Below, piece by piece: positions 1 to 13,043 of a DNA stretch of 64,000 bases. The position numbers were made by a program, and so were the translations under genes. This DNA is from Betaproteobacteria bacterium. Its GTDB lineage: Bacteria > Pseudomonadota > Gammaproteobacteria > Burkholderiales > Ga0077523. The notes under the pieces were generated by a model. It saw only the letters and a program-made list of their open reading frames with translations, made no database searches and was not told the origin of the DNA. Positions within the stretch are counted from its first letter, which is position 1, and each line of letters starts with the position of its first letter. The stretch lies in NCBI GenBank assembly GCA_025350245.1, contig JANXYG010000009.1:1-64000 (forward strand), given 5' to 3'.

Positions 1-768
1 GGAACTGCCATGTGTGAAGGTTTCCGGCGATACCTGTCCCTGCGCCTGCTGCTGCAACCGGTCATCGCCGATCGCCGCCGCCGCTGCCAGACCTTCCTCG
101 ATATCGCCGGCCTGAAGGACCCGCCGCGAACGATTGGCAAAGTGTCCCCAGATGCCCGCCAGGCAATCGGCCTGGAGTTCCTGGCGAACCGACAGCTGAT
201 TGGCACGCCCAGGTGAGCGCTGACTAGCGGCCTGCACCTTCTCGGATATGCCGAGGAGGTTCTGTACGTGATGGCCGACCTCATGGGCGATGACATAGGC
301 CTGGGCGAAATCGCCCGGTGCCCCGAAGCGGTCGGCGAGCAAATGATAGAAATCCAGATCGATGTAGACCCGACGGTCGCCGGGGCAATAGAACGGTCCG
401 ACAGCCGACTGGGCCGTGCCGCAAGCCGACTGCACTGCCCCGGTGAAGAGCACGAGTTTCGGCTGCTCGTAGTGGCTGCCACTCTTGGCGAACAACTCGC
501 CCCAGGTGTCTTCGGTGTCGGCCAGCACGACCGACACGAAATCCTTGAGTTTGTCCTGCGCCGGGTTCGGGGGAGCGGCCGGTTGCTGGACTCCGCCGCC
601 GACCTGCCCGGCGCCTTGGAGAATGAGGCGCGGGTCGACTCCGAAGAACATCGCGACCAGGGCGATGACCACCACCCCGATGCCGCCGCCACCGGCCAGA
701 CCGCCAGGAATGCGCATGCCGCGACGATCTTCGAGGTTGCCGCTGCGCCTGCCGTCTTCCCAATCCAT
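1..768 (-). CDS. ypfJ: YpfJ-type neutral zinc metallopeptidase (3' end outside the window)
   Basis: This is the first 256 codons of a gene that runs off the left edge, starting at ATG 768. The N-terminus (MDWEDGRRSGNLEDRRG) has the charged start typical of the YpfJ/KPN_02809 family. A glycine-rich hydrophobic segment at about residues 22-45 is probably a membrane anchor. The zinc site HEVGHH is seen at residues 162-167, with H162, E163 and H166 forming HExxH. Family knowledge: members are predicted neutral zinc metallopeptidases of unknown substrate, probably envelope-facing. It follows the malonyl-CoA ligase gene on the same strand after about 120 bp. The family is well supported; the biological role is unknown. 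Confidence 0.85.
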   Translation of the reverse strand, partial: MDWEDGRRSGNLEDRRGMRIPGGLAGGGGIGVVVIALVAMFFGVDPRLILQGAGQVGGGVQQPAAPPNPAQDKLKDFVSVVLADTEDTWGELFAKSGSHYEQPKLVLFTGAVQSACGTAQSAVGPFYCPGDRRVYIDLDFYHLLADRFGAPGDFAQAYVIAHEVGHHVQNLLGISEKVQAASQRSPGRANQLSVRQELQADCLAGIWGHFANRSRRVLQAGDIEEGLAAAAAIGDDRLQQQAQGQVSPETFTHGSS

Positions 769-889
769 GATGATTCTCCGGATGTCGAGAGCATGCTATC
801 ACCCGCGCCGGTGATTGGCGCGCCACACGCTAATCGAACGAATCGCGCCCGCATCGCTGCGAGCCATCGCGACCGGGACAGGTTCCGCG

Positions 890-2407
890 TCAGCGCTTGG
901 CTCTGGTCGCGAACTGCTCCCGCAAACGCGCCTTCTGCACTTTTCCCATGGCAGTTCGCGGCAGATCGTCGACCACGTGCACGCGCTTGGGCACCTTGTA
1001 GTTGGCCAGTCGCGTCTTGAGATGCGCTAACAGAAGAGCCTCGTCCAGCGTCGCACCGGGCCGGGCCACGACGACAGCGGTGACCGCTTCGCCGAAATCC
1101 GGATGCGGAACGCCGATCACGGCGGACTCGAGGACACCCTCGGCATCATCGAGGACCAGTTCGATCTCCTTCGGGTAGACGTTGTAGCCGCCGGTGATGA
1201 TGAGGTCCTTGGCGCGGCCGACGATCGAGAGATAGCCCGTGGCGTCGAAGACGCCGACATCGCCGGTACGGAACCAGCCATCGGCGGTGAATTCCTCGGC
1301 GGTCTTCTGCGGCAGGTTCCAGTAGCCGGCAAACACGTTGGGGCCGCGTATCTGTATGGCGCCGATCCCGTCTTGCGCGAGCGCGCGGTCTTCGCTGTCG
1401 GCAATCCGCACGTCCACGCCGGTGAGGGCCGGTCCGACGGTGCCGCCCTTGCGTTCTCCCGCGAGCGGATTCGAGGTGATCATGCCCGACTCGCTCATGC
1501 CGTAGCGCTCGAGGATGCGTTGGCCGATGCGTGCCTCGAAGTTGCTGAACGTATCGACCAGCAGCGGTGCCGATCCGGACACGAACAGCCGCACCTTGGC
1601 GGCAACGGCGCGAGTGAACCGGGGCTCGGACAAGAGCCTCGTGTAGAAAGTGGGCACGCCCATCAGAACCGTGGTGCGAGGCAGATCGCGCATCACCAGC
1701 GAGATCTCGAACCGGCGGTGGAACAGCATCCGGGCACCCGCCAGCAGCACGCAATGCGTTGCCACGAACAGGCCGTGGACGTGGAACAGCGGCAGCGCGT
1801 GGATCAGCACATCGGCGCCGGTGAAGCCCCACGCCCGGACCAGCGTTTCGCCGTTCGACAACAGGTTGCCATGGGTAAGCATCGCGCCCTTGGAACGACC
1901 GGTGGTGCCCGAGGTGTAGATGATCACGGCAAGATCGCCAGCAGCGGCATCGACCGGATCGAATCGAGCGACGTGCTGCCGCGCTTCGGTCATCAGGCTG
2001 CCACCGCCGTCGGCGTCGAGCGTCAGGACCGCCCTGACGCCAGCGGCCGCAGCGATGTCACCGAGGACGTTCTCGTCGCCGGCACGGCAGACGAACAGGG
2101 CCGGTGAGGCGTCCTGAAGGAAGTAAGTGACTTCGGCGGGCGTGTAAGCCGTGTTCAGAGGCAGATACACCAGGCCGGCTCGCAGGCAGGCGAGATACAG
2201 CGCCAACGCCTCCGCCGACTTGTCCACCTGAACGGCGATGCGATCGCCACGACGCGCCCCGGCGCCCACCAGTGCCTGCGCGAAACGGGCCGACAGATCG
2301 GCGAGACCGCCGTTGGTCCAGATATCGCCGATGTCGGTTTCCAGCAGGGGGCGATCACGATCATGCAGGCTGCGCACGAGGAAATGCGCGAACAGGTTTG
2401 CGTTCAT
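890..2407 (-). CDS. matB: Malonyl-CoA synthetase, ANL superfamily (MatB-like)
   Basis: A 505-residue adenylate-forming acyl-CoA ligase. The P-loop-like core IIYTSGTTGRSKGAMLTHGN lies near residue 165. The motif GYWNLPQKTAEEF, the hinge-region GWFRTGDVG and the C-terminal catalytic-lysine region (PRTAMGKVQK) are all present. The N-terminus (FAHFLVRSLHDRDRP) and overall length match MatB-type malonyl-CoA ligases, which make malonyl-CoA from malonate, CoA and ATP. It begins 9 bp after the stop of a malonate-decarboxylase-like carboxyltransferase gene, so co-transcription and a role in malonate handling are likely. A related short or medium-chain acyl-CoA ligase cannot be excluded. Malonate specificity is inferred from overall similarity and context, not from a tested residue. 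Confidence 0.78.
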   Translation of the reverse strand: MNANLFAHFLVRSLHDRDRPLLETDIGDIWTNGGLADLSARFAQALVGAGARRGDRIAVQVDKSAEALALYLACLRAGLVYLPLNTAYTPAEVTYFLQDASPALFVCRAGDENVLGDIAAAAGVRAVLTLDADGGGSLMTEARQHVARFDPVDAAAGDLAVIIYTSGTTGRSKGAMLTHGNLLSNGETLVRAWGFTGADVLIHALPLFHVHGLFVATHCVLLAGARMLFHRRFEISLVMRDLPRTTVLMGVPTFYTRLLSEPRFTRAVAAKVRLFVSGSAPLLVDTFSNFEARIGQRILERYGMSESGMITSNPLAGERKGGTVGPALTGVDVRIADSEDRALAQDGIGAIQIRGPNVFAGYWNLPQKTAEEFTADGWFRTGDVGVFDATGYLSIVGRAKDLIITGGYNVYPKEIELVLDDAEGVLESAVIGVPHPDFGEAVTAVVVARPGATLDEALLLAHLKTRLANYKVPKRVHVVDDLPRTAMGKVQKARLREQFATRAKR

Positions 2408-2416
2408 GGGTGCCTT

Positions 2417-3658
2417 TCAGGCCGACGCCAGGCGGCCTGCCCGCCTGTCGATCACGCCTGCGGCGACGAGGTCGGGGTGCGCCGCGACGTCGCGCCCGCC
2501 CAGTACGCCGACAATCGCCGCCCGCGGCAAGGTGCCGATGCTCGCACCGGGCCATGCGACAACGGTGTCGGCCGCGCCAGCGAGCGCAACATAGACCGCT
2601 CCGCCCGCTTGCCCCGTGATCCACAGTTGCACACGGCGCCCACTGGCACGCAGGCGAAAGAGCATGGCTCCCAATTGTGCGAGCAGCATCGAGAACGGTT
2701 CTGCCTCATCGCTCGACGCCGCGGATTGCCCCGGCGAATCGAGCAACAGGATCACGGGCACGACACCCGGTTCGAGTGCTATGGCGGCGAGCAACGACGT
2801 CATCCGTTTGCAGGCCGCCGGGGTGACAGGCACGCCATCGACCAGCCCGGCGACACGATGCATCGTGTCGGTGACCGGCGCCGTGCCTTCCACTAGGTGC
2901 CCGGACGCGCGCAACTCGCCCCCTTTCGGGAACCACCTGGCGAATGTGCAGGCGTCGACTCGCTCGCCCTGCAGGTCGAACCTGGCCGCATCGACCGCTT
3001 TCGGTGGATATTTCGGAACCGGTTGGTCGAGGCAACGGGCGAGCGCCGTGCGGACGGTGCCGGCGTCATCCACCGACAGCGTGCCGGACCTGTCGGTGAG
3101 CACCCGACGCTCGTTGGCGTACAGCGCCAACAGGTCTGTTGGCCTGGCTGCGGGATCCAGTGCGAGGACAGCCTTGGGACCGGACAACCCAAACTGGCCA
3201 CCGGCGATGTAGAGGCGGGCGAGCGCGCCGAACGCAACCAGGCTGGCGCCGCCGAAACAGTGACGGCCAAGCACGGCGAGCACCCGGACTCCCGCGTCCT
3301 CGGTTTCGAGCATGACGCGCTGCAGACGACGGAAGGCACCGAGTACTGCAACACCGTCCGTGAGCCTCGCACCAGCGGAGTCGAGCAAGAGCACGAGCGT
3401 CGAGCGCTGGGTCTTGGCACGCGCCAGTGCGGAGATGAGCCTGAAGGCATCGGCCGAACCGATCGACCCTGCCGCATGGCTTGGGTCGGTGGCGGCAATG
3501 ATGACGGGTCGCCGGTCGAGCATCCCGCTGGCTACGATTACCGACGTGTCGTCTGCCTGGTCACACCATCGAACAGTGTCCGGATCGAGCAGGAAGCCGA
3601 TTCGGGCCGATACCGGGAGATCGAGAAAATTTGGCACAGCCCGGGTCAGGCTTTGCAC
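2417..3658 (-). CDS. Fused beta/gamma malonate-decarboxylase-like carboxyltransferase
   Basis: About 413 residues with two crotonase-like carboxyltransferase halves. Residues 1 to about 200 resemble the beta subunit (MdcD) of biotin-independent malonate decarboxylase, with LLLDSAGARLTDG and a glycine-rich CFGGAS segment. Residues from about 235 to the end resemble the gamma subunit (MdcE), with LLLDSPGQSAAS and GQAGGAVYVALAGAADTVVA. In known systems MdcD and MdcE are separate and act on malonyl-S-ACP made by MdcA and MdcC; neither is nearby here. The open frame extends upstream, but that part overlaps the preceding hydrolase gene. I place the start at GTG 3658 (TTG 3661 is possible), overlapping the hydrolase stop. 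It is followed 9 bp later by matB. The fold is well supported; the substrate is inferred. Confidence 0.68.
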   Translation of the reverse strand: MQSLTRAVPNFLDLPVSARIGFLLDPDTVRWCDQADDTSVIVASGMLDRRPVIIAATDPSHAAGSIGSADAFRLISALARAKTQRSTLVLLLDSAGARLTDGVAVLGAFRRLQRVMLETEDAGVRVLAVLGRHCFGGASLVAFGALARLYIAGGQFGLSGPKAVLALDPAARPTDLLALYANERRVLTDRSGTLSVDDAGTVRTALARCLDQPVPKYPPKAVDAARFDLQGERVDACTFARWFPKGGELRASGHLVEGTAPVTDTMHRVAGLVDGVPVTPAACKRMTSLLAAIALEPGVVPVILLLDSPGQSAASSDEAEPFSMLLAQLGAMLFRLRASGRRVQLWITGQAGGAVYVALAGAADTVVAWPGASIGTLPRAAIVGVLGGRDVAAHPDLVAAGVIDRRAGRLASA

Positions 3659-4776
3659 CAATGCCGCATGATCTCGATGAACGCGTCGGTCGATTGAACG
3701 ACTCGCTCGAGCTCGCAGTATTCGTCGGTCTGATGCGCCATCTGCGGTTCGCCGGGCCCGAGGATCAGAGTAGGCGGGTTGCCGTAAGCCGGCTTGAGCG
3801 CAGCCGCATCGGTGAAGTAGGTCGCGGTCCGGGCTTCCGGACGGGTACCAAGATAGGGTTGCATGACATCGAAGACGCTCTGCACCCATTCGTCATCGGG
3901 GTCGGAGTAGACCGATTCGACGTCGAGCAGCGTCTCGAGGTGCACGTCCGGACCAAGCACCGCGCAAAGTTCATCGCGGATGTGGGCATGTTTCTGCGTT
4001 GGCACGGTACGGATATCGATACCGATCCGCGCCTGATCGGGCACCGAGTTGATGTTGAGCCCGCCATGGAACGTGCCGACATTGAGCGTGCCCTGACCCA
4101 TCATCGCGTGGGGTGGCGTCGAGAACCGGAACTGTTCCAGCCTGGTCACGGCGTGGGCGCCCTGGTAGACGGCGTTGATTCCCCGCTCTGGCATCGAGCC
4201 GTGGGCGGTGACACCGGTGGTCGTGGCGTTGAGCCAATAGGCGCCGCGATGCCCGACATACGGGTAGTTTGCCGTGGGTTCAGCAACGACGATGGCGCCG
4301 GCACGGCCGATGGCACCGGGGGTCTTGAGCAGTTCGAACGCGCCCATGCACCCGGTCTCTTCACCCGCGGTGATGACCAGCGAGACCCCAGCGGTACGTT
4401 CGAGGTGCGGCGCGAGCGCGATCGCCGCCGTCACAAACGCGCCGACACCACTTTTCATGTCGCTGGATCCGCGGCCGTAGAGGCGGCCTTGGTCGGTCTC
4501 GCCGGCGAAGGGATCCTTTGACCACGCGGCGACGCCGAGCGGAACGATGTCGATGTGTCCGGTGAAACAGATCGGCGCCCGTTCGTGCTGGCCACCGATG
4601 GTGGCGATCAGGTTGGCCCGGCCTTCGCCGCACGGGTGATAGCGCACCCGATAACCCGCCGCTTCGAGCAACGTACCGATATGCCGCGCACAGGCTTCTT
4701 CCTGCCCGGGAGGATTGATGGTGTCGAACCGCAGCAGGCGCTGCGTCAGGGCGATGACTTCGGCGGCTTCAGGCAT
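3646..4776 (-). CDS. argE: M20 family deacylase, ArgE/acetylornithine deacetylase-like
   Basis: A 376-residue M20 metallopeptidase-fold amidohydrolase. Di-metal site motifs are visible: GHIDIVP (H74, D76), GRGSSDMK (bridging D106), the catalytic pair EE 139-140, AEPT (E166) and H348 near the C-terminus. Length and motif order fit ArgE/DapE enzymes that remove acyl groups from N-acyl amino acids, and N2-acetylornithine is the best guess. Its 3' end overlaps the start of the carboxyltransferase gene and it heads a unit with that gene and matB, so another N-acyl substrate linked to malonate metabolism is possible. No convincing ribosome binding site precedes ATG 4776. Confidence 0.75.
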   Translation of the reverse strand: MPEAAEVIALTQRLLRFDTINPPGQEEACARHIGTLLEAAGYRVRYHPCGEGRANLIATIGGQHERAPICFTGHIDIVPLGVAAWSKDPFAGETDQGRLYGRGSSDMKSGVGAFVTAAIALAPHLERTAGVSLVITAGEETGCMGAFELLKTPGAIGRAGAIVVAEPTANYPYVGHRGAYWLNATTTGVTAHGSMPERGINAVYQGAHAVTRLEQFRFSTPPHAMMGQGTLNVGTFHGGLNINSVPDQARIGIDIRTVPTQKHAHIRDELCAVLGPDVHLETLLDVESVYSDPDDEWVQSVFDVMQPYLGTRPEARTATYFTDAAALKPAYGNPPTLILGPGEPQMAHQTDEYCELERVVQSTDAFIEIMRHWCKA

Positions 4777-4917
4777 GGTGGCGGGCGGCGCACGTTTAAT
4801 GTTGCCGAGAGTGTCGCATCAATCATGGCGCAGAACATCAATCGGGCAGCCACCTGCCGCCCCATCCAGGTGCGAAACGCCGAGGATTATCTCAGAGCCG
4901 GCGTAAAGGGAAATCGG

Positions 4918-5006
4918 AAACGAAGGGGCAGCGCCCACAGGGCCCCCCGAGTACGCTGCGCCCCCTGGAGGGGGAAGGCGAAGCGAAGCGCAGCCTGGGG
5001 GGGGAC
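4918..5006. repeat. GC-rich dispersed repeat, copy 1
   Basis: This stretch holds GGGCCCCCCGAG, then CCCCCTGGAGGGGGAAGGCG and AAGCGCAGCCTGGGGG. Near-identical units occur at 37.74-38.02 kb (three units, opposite orientation) and at 59.54-59.71 kb (two units), with a degenerate one at about 51.75 kb. The core is an imperfect inverted repeat able to form a G/C stem. It starts 10 bp beyond the atpC stop codon, so it could end or protect the ATP synthase transcript. The rest of the roughly 240-bp gap between argE and atpC shows nothing else. Confidence 0.75.
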
Positions 5007-5015
5007 GTCAACTCC

Positions 5016-5435
5016 TCAGCGCTTGCGCAGCCTGCGAATAGCGGCGAGTTGTGCCGCCAGTGACGACAGTTCTGCTTCGACCGTTGCGATCTCGGCGTGG
5101 TCCTTGGCGGAACGCAACGCCTCTTCCGCGAGGCGTTTGGCTTCCAGCGCCCTGGTTTCATCGAGATCGGCGCCGCGGATGGCGGTGTCGGCGAGTACCG
5201 TGACCACCTTCGGCTGCACCTCGAGATAACCCCCGGAAACGAAGATCAGCTCTTCGTCGCCGCCGCCAGCTGGCTTGATCCGTACGGCGCCAGGCCGGAT
5301 GCGGGTGATCAGCGGCGTGTGCTGAGGATAGATGCCGAGTTCGCCGGCCTCCCCTGGCAGCACGACGAACTCGGCCGCACCCGAATAGATCGCCCGTTCG
5401 GCGCTGACAACTTCTACCTGGAGAGTATTTGCCAT
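5016..5435 (-). CDS. atpC: F1 ATP synthase subunit epsilon
   Basis: 139 residues from ATG 5435, chosen because AAGGA lies just upstream and the product starts [11 protein letters not shown] as in the family; an upstream in-frame ATG would add a stretch unlike the family. The N-terminal beta-sandwich has the typical [16 protein letters not shown]. The C-terminal helical hairpin ([15 protein letters not shown] and after) is the part that can inhibit ATP hydrolysis. Epsilon belongs to the central stalk with gamma. It is the last gene of the ATP synthase operon and is followed directly by a GC-rich repeat. Confidence 0.95.
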   Translation of the reverse strand: MANTLQVEVVSAERAIYSGAAEFVVLPGEAGELGIYPQHTPLITRIRPGAVRIKPAGGGDEELIFVSGGYLEVQPKVVTVLADTAIRGADLDETRALEAKRLAEEALRSAKDHAEIATVEAELSSLAAQLAAIRRLRKR

Positions 5436-5484
5436 TTGAGTCCTTGCCAGCGCGGCAGCTGGAATGGCCGCCACGCGATATGCA

Positions 5485-7813
<2,329 letters not shown>

Positions 7814-7887
7814 GGGTCGGTTCCTGGCTGGATATCGTGCCGAAGAGATCGGCCGTCATCGACGATGGCGGCCGGTCGAACGTCGGG

Positions 7888-9432
<1,545 letters not shown>

Positions 9433-9478
9433 GACGATTCCGATTCGAGTGGTGTTGGGTGGGTACGGAGTAGCGCGC

Positions 9479-10015
9479 CTACGCTGAAGCGAGGCGGGTG
9501 GCCATCGCGGCGAGTTGCCCGCGCACCGAACTGTCGATGACCTGATCACCAACGGCGATCCTGACACCGCCGATGAGGTCGGTGGCGATGGTCACTGTGG
9601 GCCTGATGCGGCGGCTGAACTTGCGCTCCAGGTTGGCAACCAGGTCAGCGAGTTCGGCGCCCGCGAGCGGGAAGGCCGATTCGATGTCGGCGTCCACGGT
9701 ACCTTCGCGCTCCTGCTTGAGGAGATCGAACTGATCGCGGACCGACTCCAGCGCGGCAAGACGATCGTTGTCGACCAGCATAGCGAGAAAATTACGGATC
9801 TCCGCCGAGGCATCGCCCGAGGCTGCCGCGAAGATCTCCACCAGGTCGGCATTGGACACCAGTGGATTGCCAACCAGTTCGCGGACTTCGGGACGATCGG
9901 CCGTGGTTGCCAGATTACCCAGCATCACGGACCAGCGGGACAAATCGCCCGACTTCTCCGCGACCGCAAATGCAGCTTCGGCATAGGGGCGGGCGATGGT
10001 GCTGATCTCGGCCAT
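9479..10015 (-). CDS. atpH: ATP synthase subunit delta (F1-Fo connector)
   Basis: 178 residues, the standard length. The N-terminus [20 protein letters not shown] matches the delta/OSCP signature. The six-helix N-terminal domain binds alpha. The C-terminal part, with [20 protein letters not shown], contacts subunit b. It starts 3 bp after the atpF stop, so translation is likely coupled. Function: part of the peripheral stalk holding F1 still against the turning rotor. Confidence 0.96.
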   Translation of the reverse strand: MAEISTIARPYAEAAFAVAEKSGDLSRWSVMLGNLATTADRPEVRELVGNPLVSNADLVEIFAAASGDASAEIRNFLAMLVDNDRLAALESVRDQFDLLKQEREGTVDADIESAFPLAGAELADLVANLERKFSRRIRPTVTIATDLIGGVRIAVGDQVIDSSVRGQLAAMATRLASA

Positions 10016-10018
10016 GCG

Positions 10019-10489
10019 TTACATGTCCTTCTTGAGCTGGGCCAGCAATTCCGCGTGCGCCGCGGGGTTGATCTCACGTCGCAGAATCTTTTCCGCGCCC
10101 GCCACGGCGAGGGCAGCCACCTGATCGCGGAGAGCCTCCCGTGCCCGGGAGACCTCCTGCTCGATCTCGGCGTTAGCCGCGGCTTTTTCGCGACCGCTCT
10201 CCTCGCGTGCGGCAGTCTTCGCCTCATCGATCATCTGTGCGCCACGCTTCTCGGCCTGAGCGATGATCTCCTGGGCGCGGTGGCGCGCCTCGGCGACGGT
10301 CTGTTCGGCCTGCTTCGCCGAGGTCCGAAGCGACTGACGTCCCTCTTCAGCCGCGGCGAGACCACCGGCGATCTGGGCCTGGCGCTGTTCGATGGCCTTG
10401 ACCAGCGGTGGCCAGACGAACTTCACCGTGAACCAGATGAAGATCGCGAACGATACGGCTTGCGCGATCAAGGTGAGGTTGATGTTCAT
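10019..10489 (-). CDS. atpF: Fo ATP synthase subunit b (peripheral stalk)
   Basis: 156 residues. A single N-terminal membrane helix at about residues 4-27 is followed by a long charged alpha-helical region rich in Ala, Glu, Arg and Gln that would form the right-handed coiled coil of the b dimer. [17 protein letters not shown] near the C-terminus is the delta-binding end. Only one b gene is present, as in non-photosynthetic proteobacteria. It lies between atpE and atpH. Confidence 0.96.
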   Translation of the reverse strand: MNINLTLIAQAVSFAIFIWFTVKFVWPPLVKAIEQRQAQIAGGLAAAEEGRQSLRTSAKQAEQTVAEARHRAQEIIAQAEKRGAQMIDEAKTAAREESGREKAAANAEIEQEVSRAREALRDQVAALAVAGAEKILRREINPAAHAELLAQLKKDM

Positions 10490-10528
10490 GCCAGTTTCCT
10501 ACCGATTGGTGTGCGACAGGACGCCGAA

Positions 10529-11654
<1,126 letters not shown>

Positions 11655-11673
11655 CGGTCAGTCACGTAGTGCG

Positions 11674-12075
11674 TCATGCCTCTCGCACGAAGATTGCCAG
11701 GGAAAAAATCAGGATCGCCAGGGAAAATGCCCCGATGAACGCTATTGCAACCACATCCTTGTAGATCGCGAACACCAGCCAGAGCAGCAGTACGCTCGCG
11801 CCGACTTTCACGCTTTCAGCACGTAAAGCCACCCTGAGCGTTGCACCGGCATTGGTTGCACTGTTCGAGGTCTGTGCCACCAGCACGAACCCGAGACCAG
11901 CAACGAGTCCGACCAGACCACCGAGCAATACCGAAACGGCAGCAGATCCACTGAGCAGAACCCAGAACCCGGTGGCGGAAAGCACGGTTGCGACGAGCTG
12001 CCAGCCCATGACGTTTCGATACGCCCGGCTTCGAACTCGCAATAACAACCAAGGTTGCTGCACTGCAACCCTCAC
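11674..12075 (-). CDS. atpI: ATP synthase subunit I (assembly factor)
   Basis: 133 residues from GTG 12075, or about 111 from ATG 12009 (MGWQLVATVL). It is a small protein with four hydrophobic segments (about residues 24-45, 47-68, 89-108 and 112-130). Family knowledge: AtpI assists c-ring assembly and is not part of the finished enzyme. It is the first gene of the operon. A sigma70-like promoter ends only 2 bp before the GTG, so the transcript would start inside the reading frame and the ATG may be the real start. Neither start has a clear ribosome binding site. Confidence 0.85.
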   Translation of the reverse strand: MRVAVQQPWLLLRVRSRAYRNVMGWQLVATVLSATGFWVLLSGSAAVSVLLGGLVGLVAGLGFVLVAQTSNSATNAGATLRVALRAESVKVGASVLLLWLVFAIYKDVVAIAFIGAFSLAILIFSLAIFVREA

Positions 12076-12076
12076 G

Positions 12077-12106
12077 AGTGTACTGATCTCAAGGCCTCAG
12101 CGTCAA
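12077..12106 (-). promoter_or_regulatory. Candidate sigma70 promoter of the atp operon
   Basis: On the minus strand TTGACG (12106-12101) is followed after 18 bp by TACACT (12082-12077). That gives 5 of 6 matches at -35 and 4 of 6 at -10. It lies in the roughly 110-bp gap between the parB stop and atpI, just where an operon promoter is expected. Transcription would start near 12070, downstream of the GTG that opens the longest atpI frame. This is a match by eye only. Confidence 0.42.
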
Positions 12107-12183
12107 CGGTCGCCGTACCAGAAAGCCCCTGAATCGCCTGAATTCGAGACCGTGCCGACACGGACGCGCGAGCGGGACCGGAG

Positions 12184-13041
12184 TCATTGGGGTCGGCCAC
12201 GCAACTTTTCGATCAAGGTGTCGAGATGGTCGAGAGAATGATAGGCGACCACCACGCGGCCATGACCCTTTCGTCCGGGCTCCAGACGAACGCCGGTACC
12301 CAATGCTTCAGACAGCGATTCTTCGAGTGCGCGCAAGTCACGATCCGCCTGGGATTGTCTTCGTGCCGGGGTGGTTCGGCCTGCGGTAAGCGCCGCCAGA
12401 CGTTCGGTTTCGCGCACCGAGAGGCCCCGGGCGCCGATCGTTTCAGCGAGTTCGAGTTGCCGCGTGGGCGGCAGTCCGAGCAGCGCGCGGCCATGACCCA
12501 TCTCGAGTTGGCCCCCCAGCATCATCTGCTGCACGCTGCGCGGCAGTTGAAGCAGGCGCAGCAGGTTGCTGACCGCGGCACGGGAACGCCCGACCGCCTC
12601 ACCGGCAGCGTGATGGGTCATGCCAAATTCATCGATGAGGCGTTGCAGCCCTGCCGCCTCTTCGATGGCATTCAGGTCTTCGCGCTGGATATTCTCGATG
12701 AGCGCCATGGACAAGGCTGCTTCGTCGGGCACCTCACGCACCAGCACCGGAACTTGCTGCAGTCCCGCTTGCTGCGCGGCCCGCCACCGGCGTTCTCCGG
12801 CAATGATCTCGTACTGCCGGTCGCCAACCGGACGCGCGAGAATCGGCTGGATCATTCCCTGGGCCTTGATCGAAGCGGCCAGTTCGGTGATTGCCTCTGC
12901 GTTCATCTGCGTGCGCGGTTGGTAGCGTCCGGGCCGCAGCGCGGATGGCGGCAGCTCGATGAGCGCATCGCCGATGGTGGTTGGGCCTTCGCCGGAAAGC
13001 AATGCATCCAGTCCGCGCCCCAGCCCCTTGTTCCGGGCCAT
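12184..13041 (-). CDS. parB: Chromosome partition protein ParB (CTPase clamp)
   Basis: 285 residues. The N-terminal arginine-rich start (MARNKGLGRGLDALL) recruits ParA. The ParB/Srx CTP-binding domain includes GERRWRAA (residues 82-89) and ENIQREDLN (116-124). A helix-turn-helix region around residues 140-180 (HHAAGEAVGRSRAAVSNLLR) reads parS. The C-terminal dimer domain ends the protein. ParB loads at parS and slides on DNA to build the partition complex. parB starts 2 bp after parA, and two parS sites lie about 3.4 kb upstream. Confidence 0.96.
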   Translation of the reverse strand: MARNKGLGRGLDALLSGEGPTTIGDALIELPPSALRPGRYQPRTQMNAEAITELAASIKAQGMIQPILARPVGDRQYEIIAGERRWRAAQQAGLQQVPVLVREVPDEAALSMALIENIQREDLNAIEEAAGLQRLIDEFGMTHHAAGEAVGRSRAAVSNLLRLLQLPRSVQQMMLGGQLEMGHGRALLGLPPTRQLELAETIGARGLSVRETERLAALTAGRTTPARRQSQADRDLRALEESLSEALGTGVRLEPGRKGHGRVVVAYHSLDHLDTLIEKLRGRPQ

Positions 13042-13043
13042 GA

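Noticed and set aside
804-822. CGCGCC/GGCGCG stem downstream of the malonyl-CoA ligase gene
   Set aside because: Only 6 bp, no T-run, and it lies in the space that should hold the promoter of the metallopeptidase gene.
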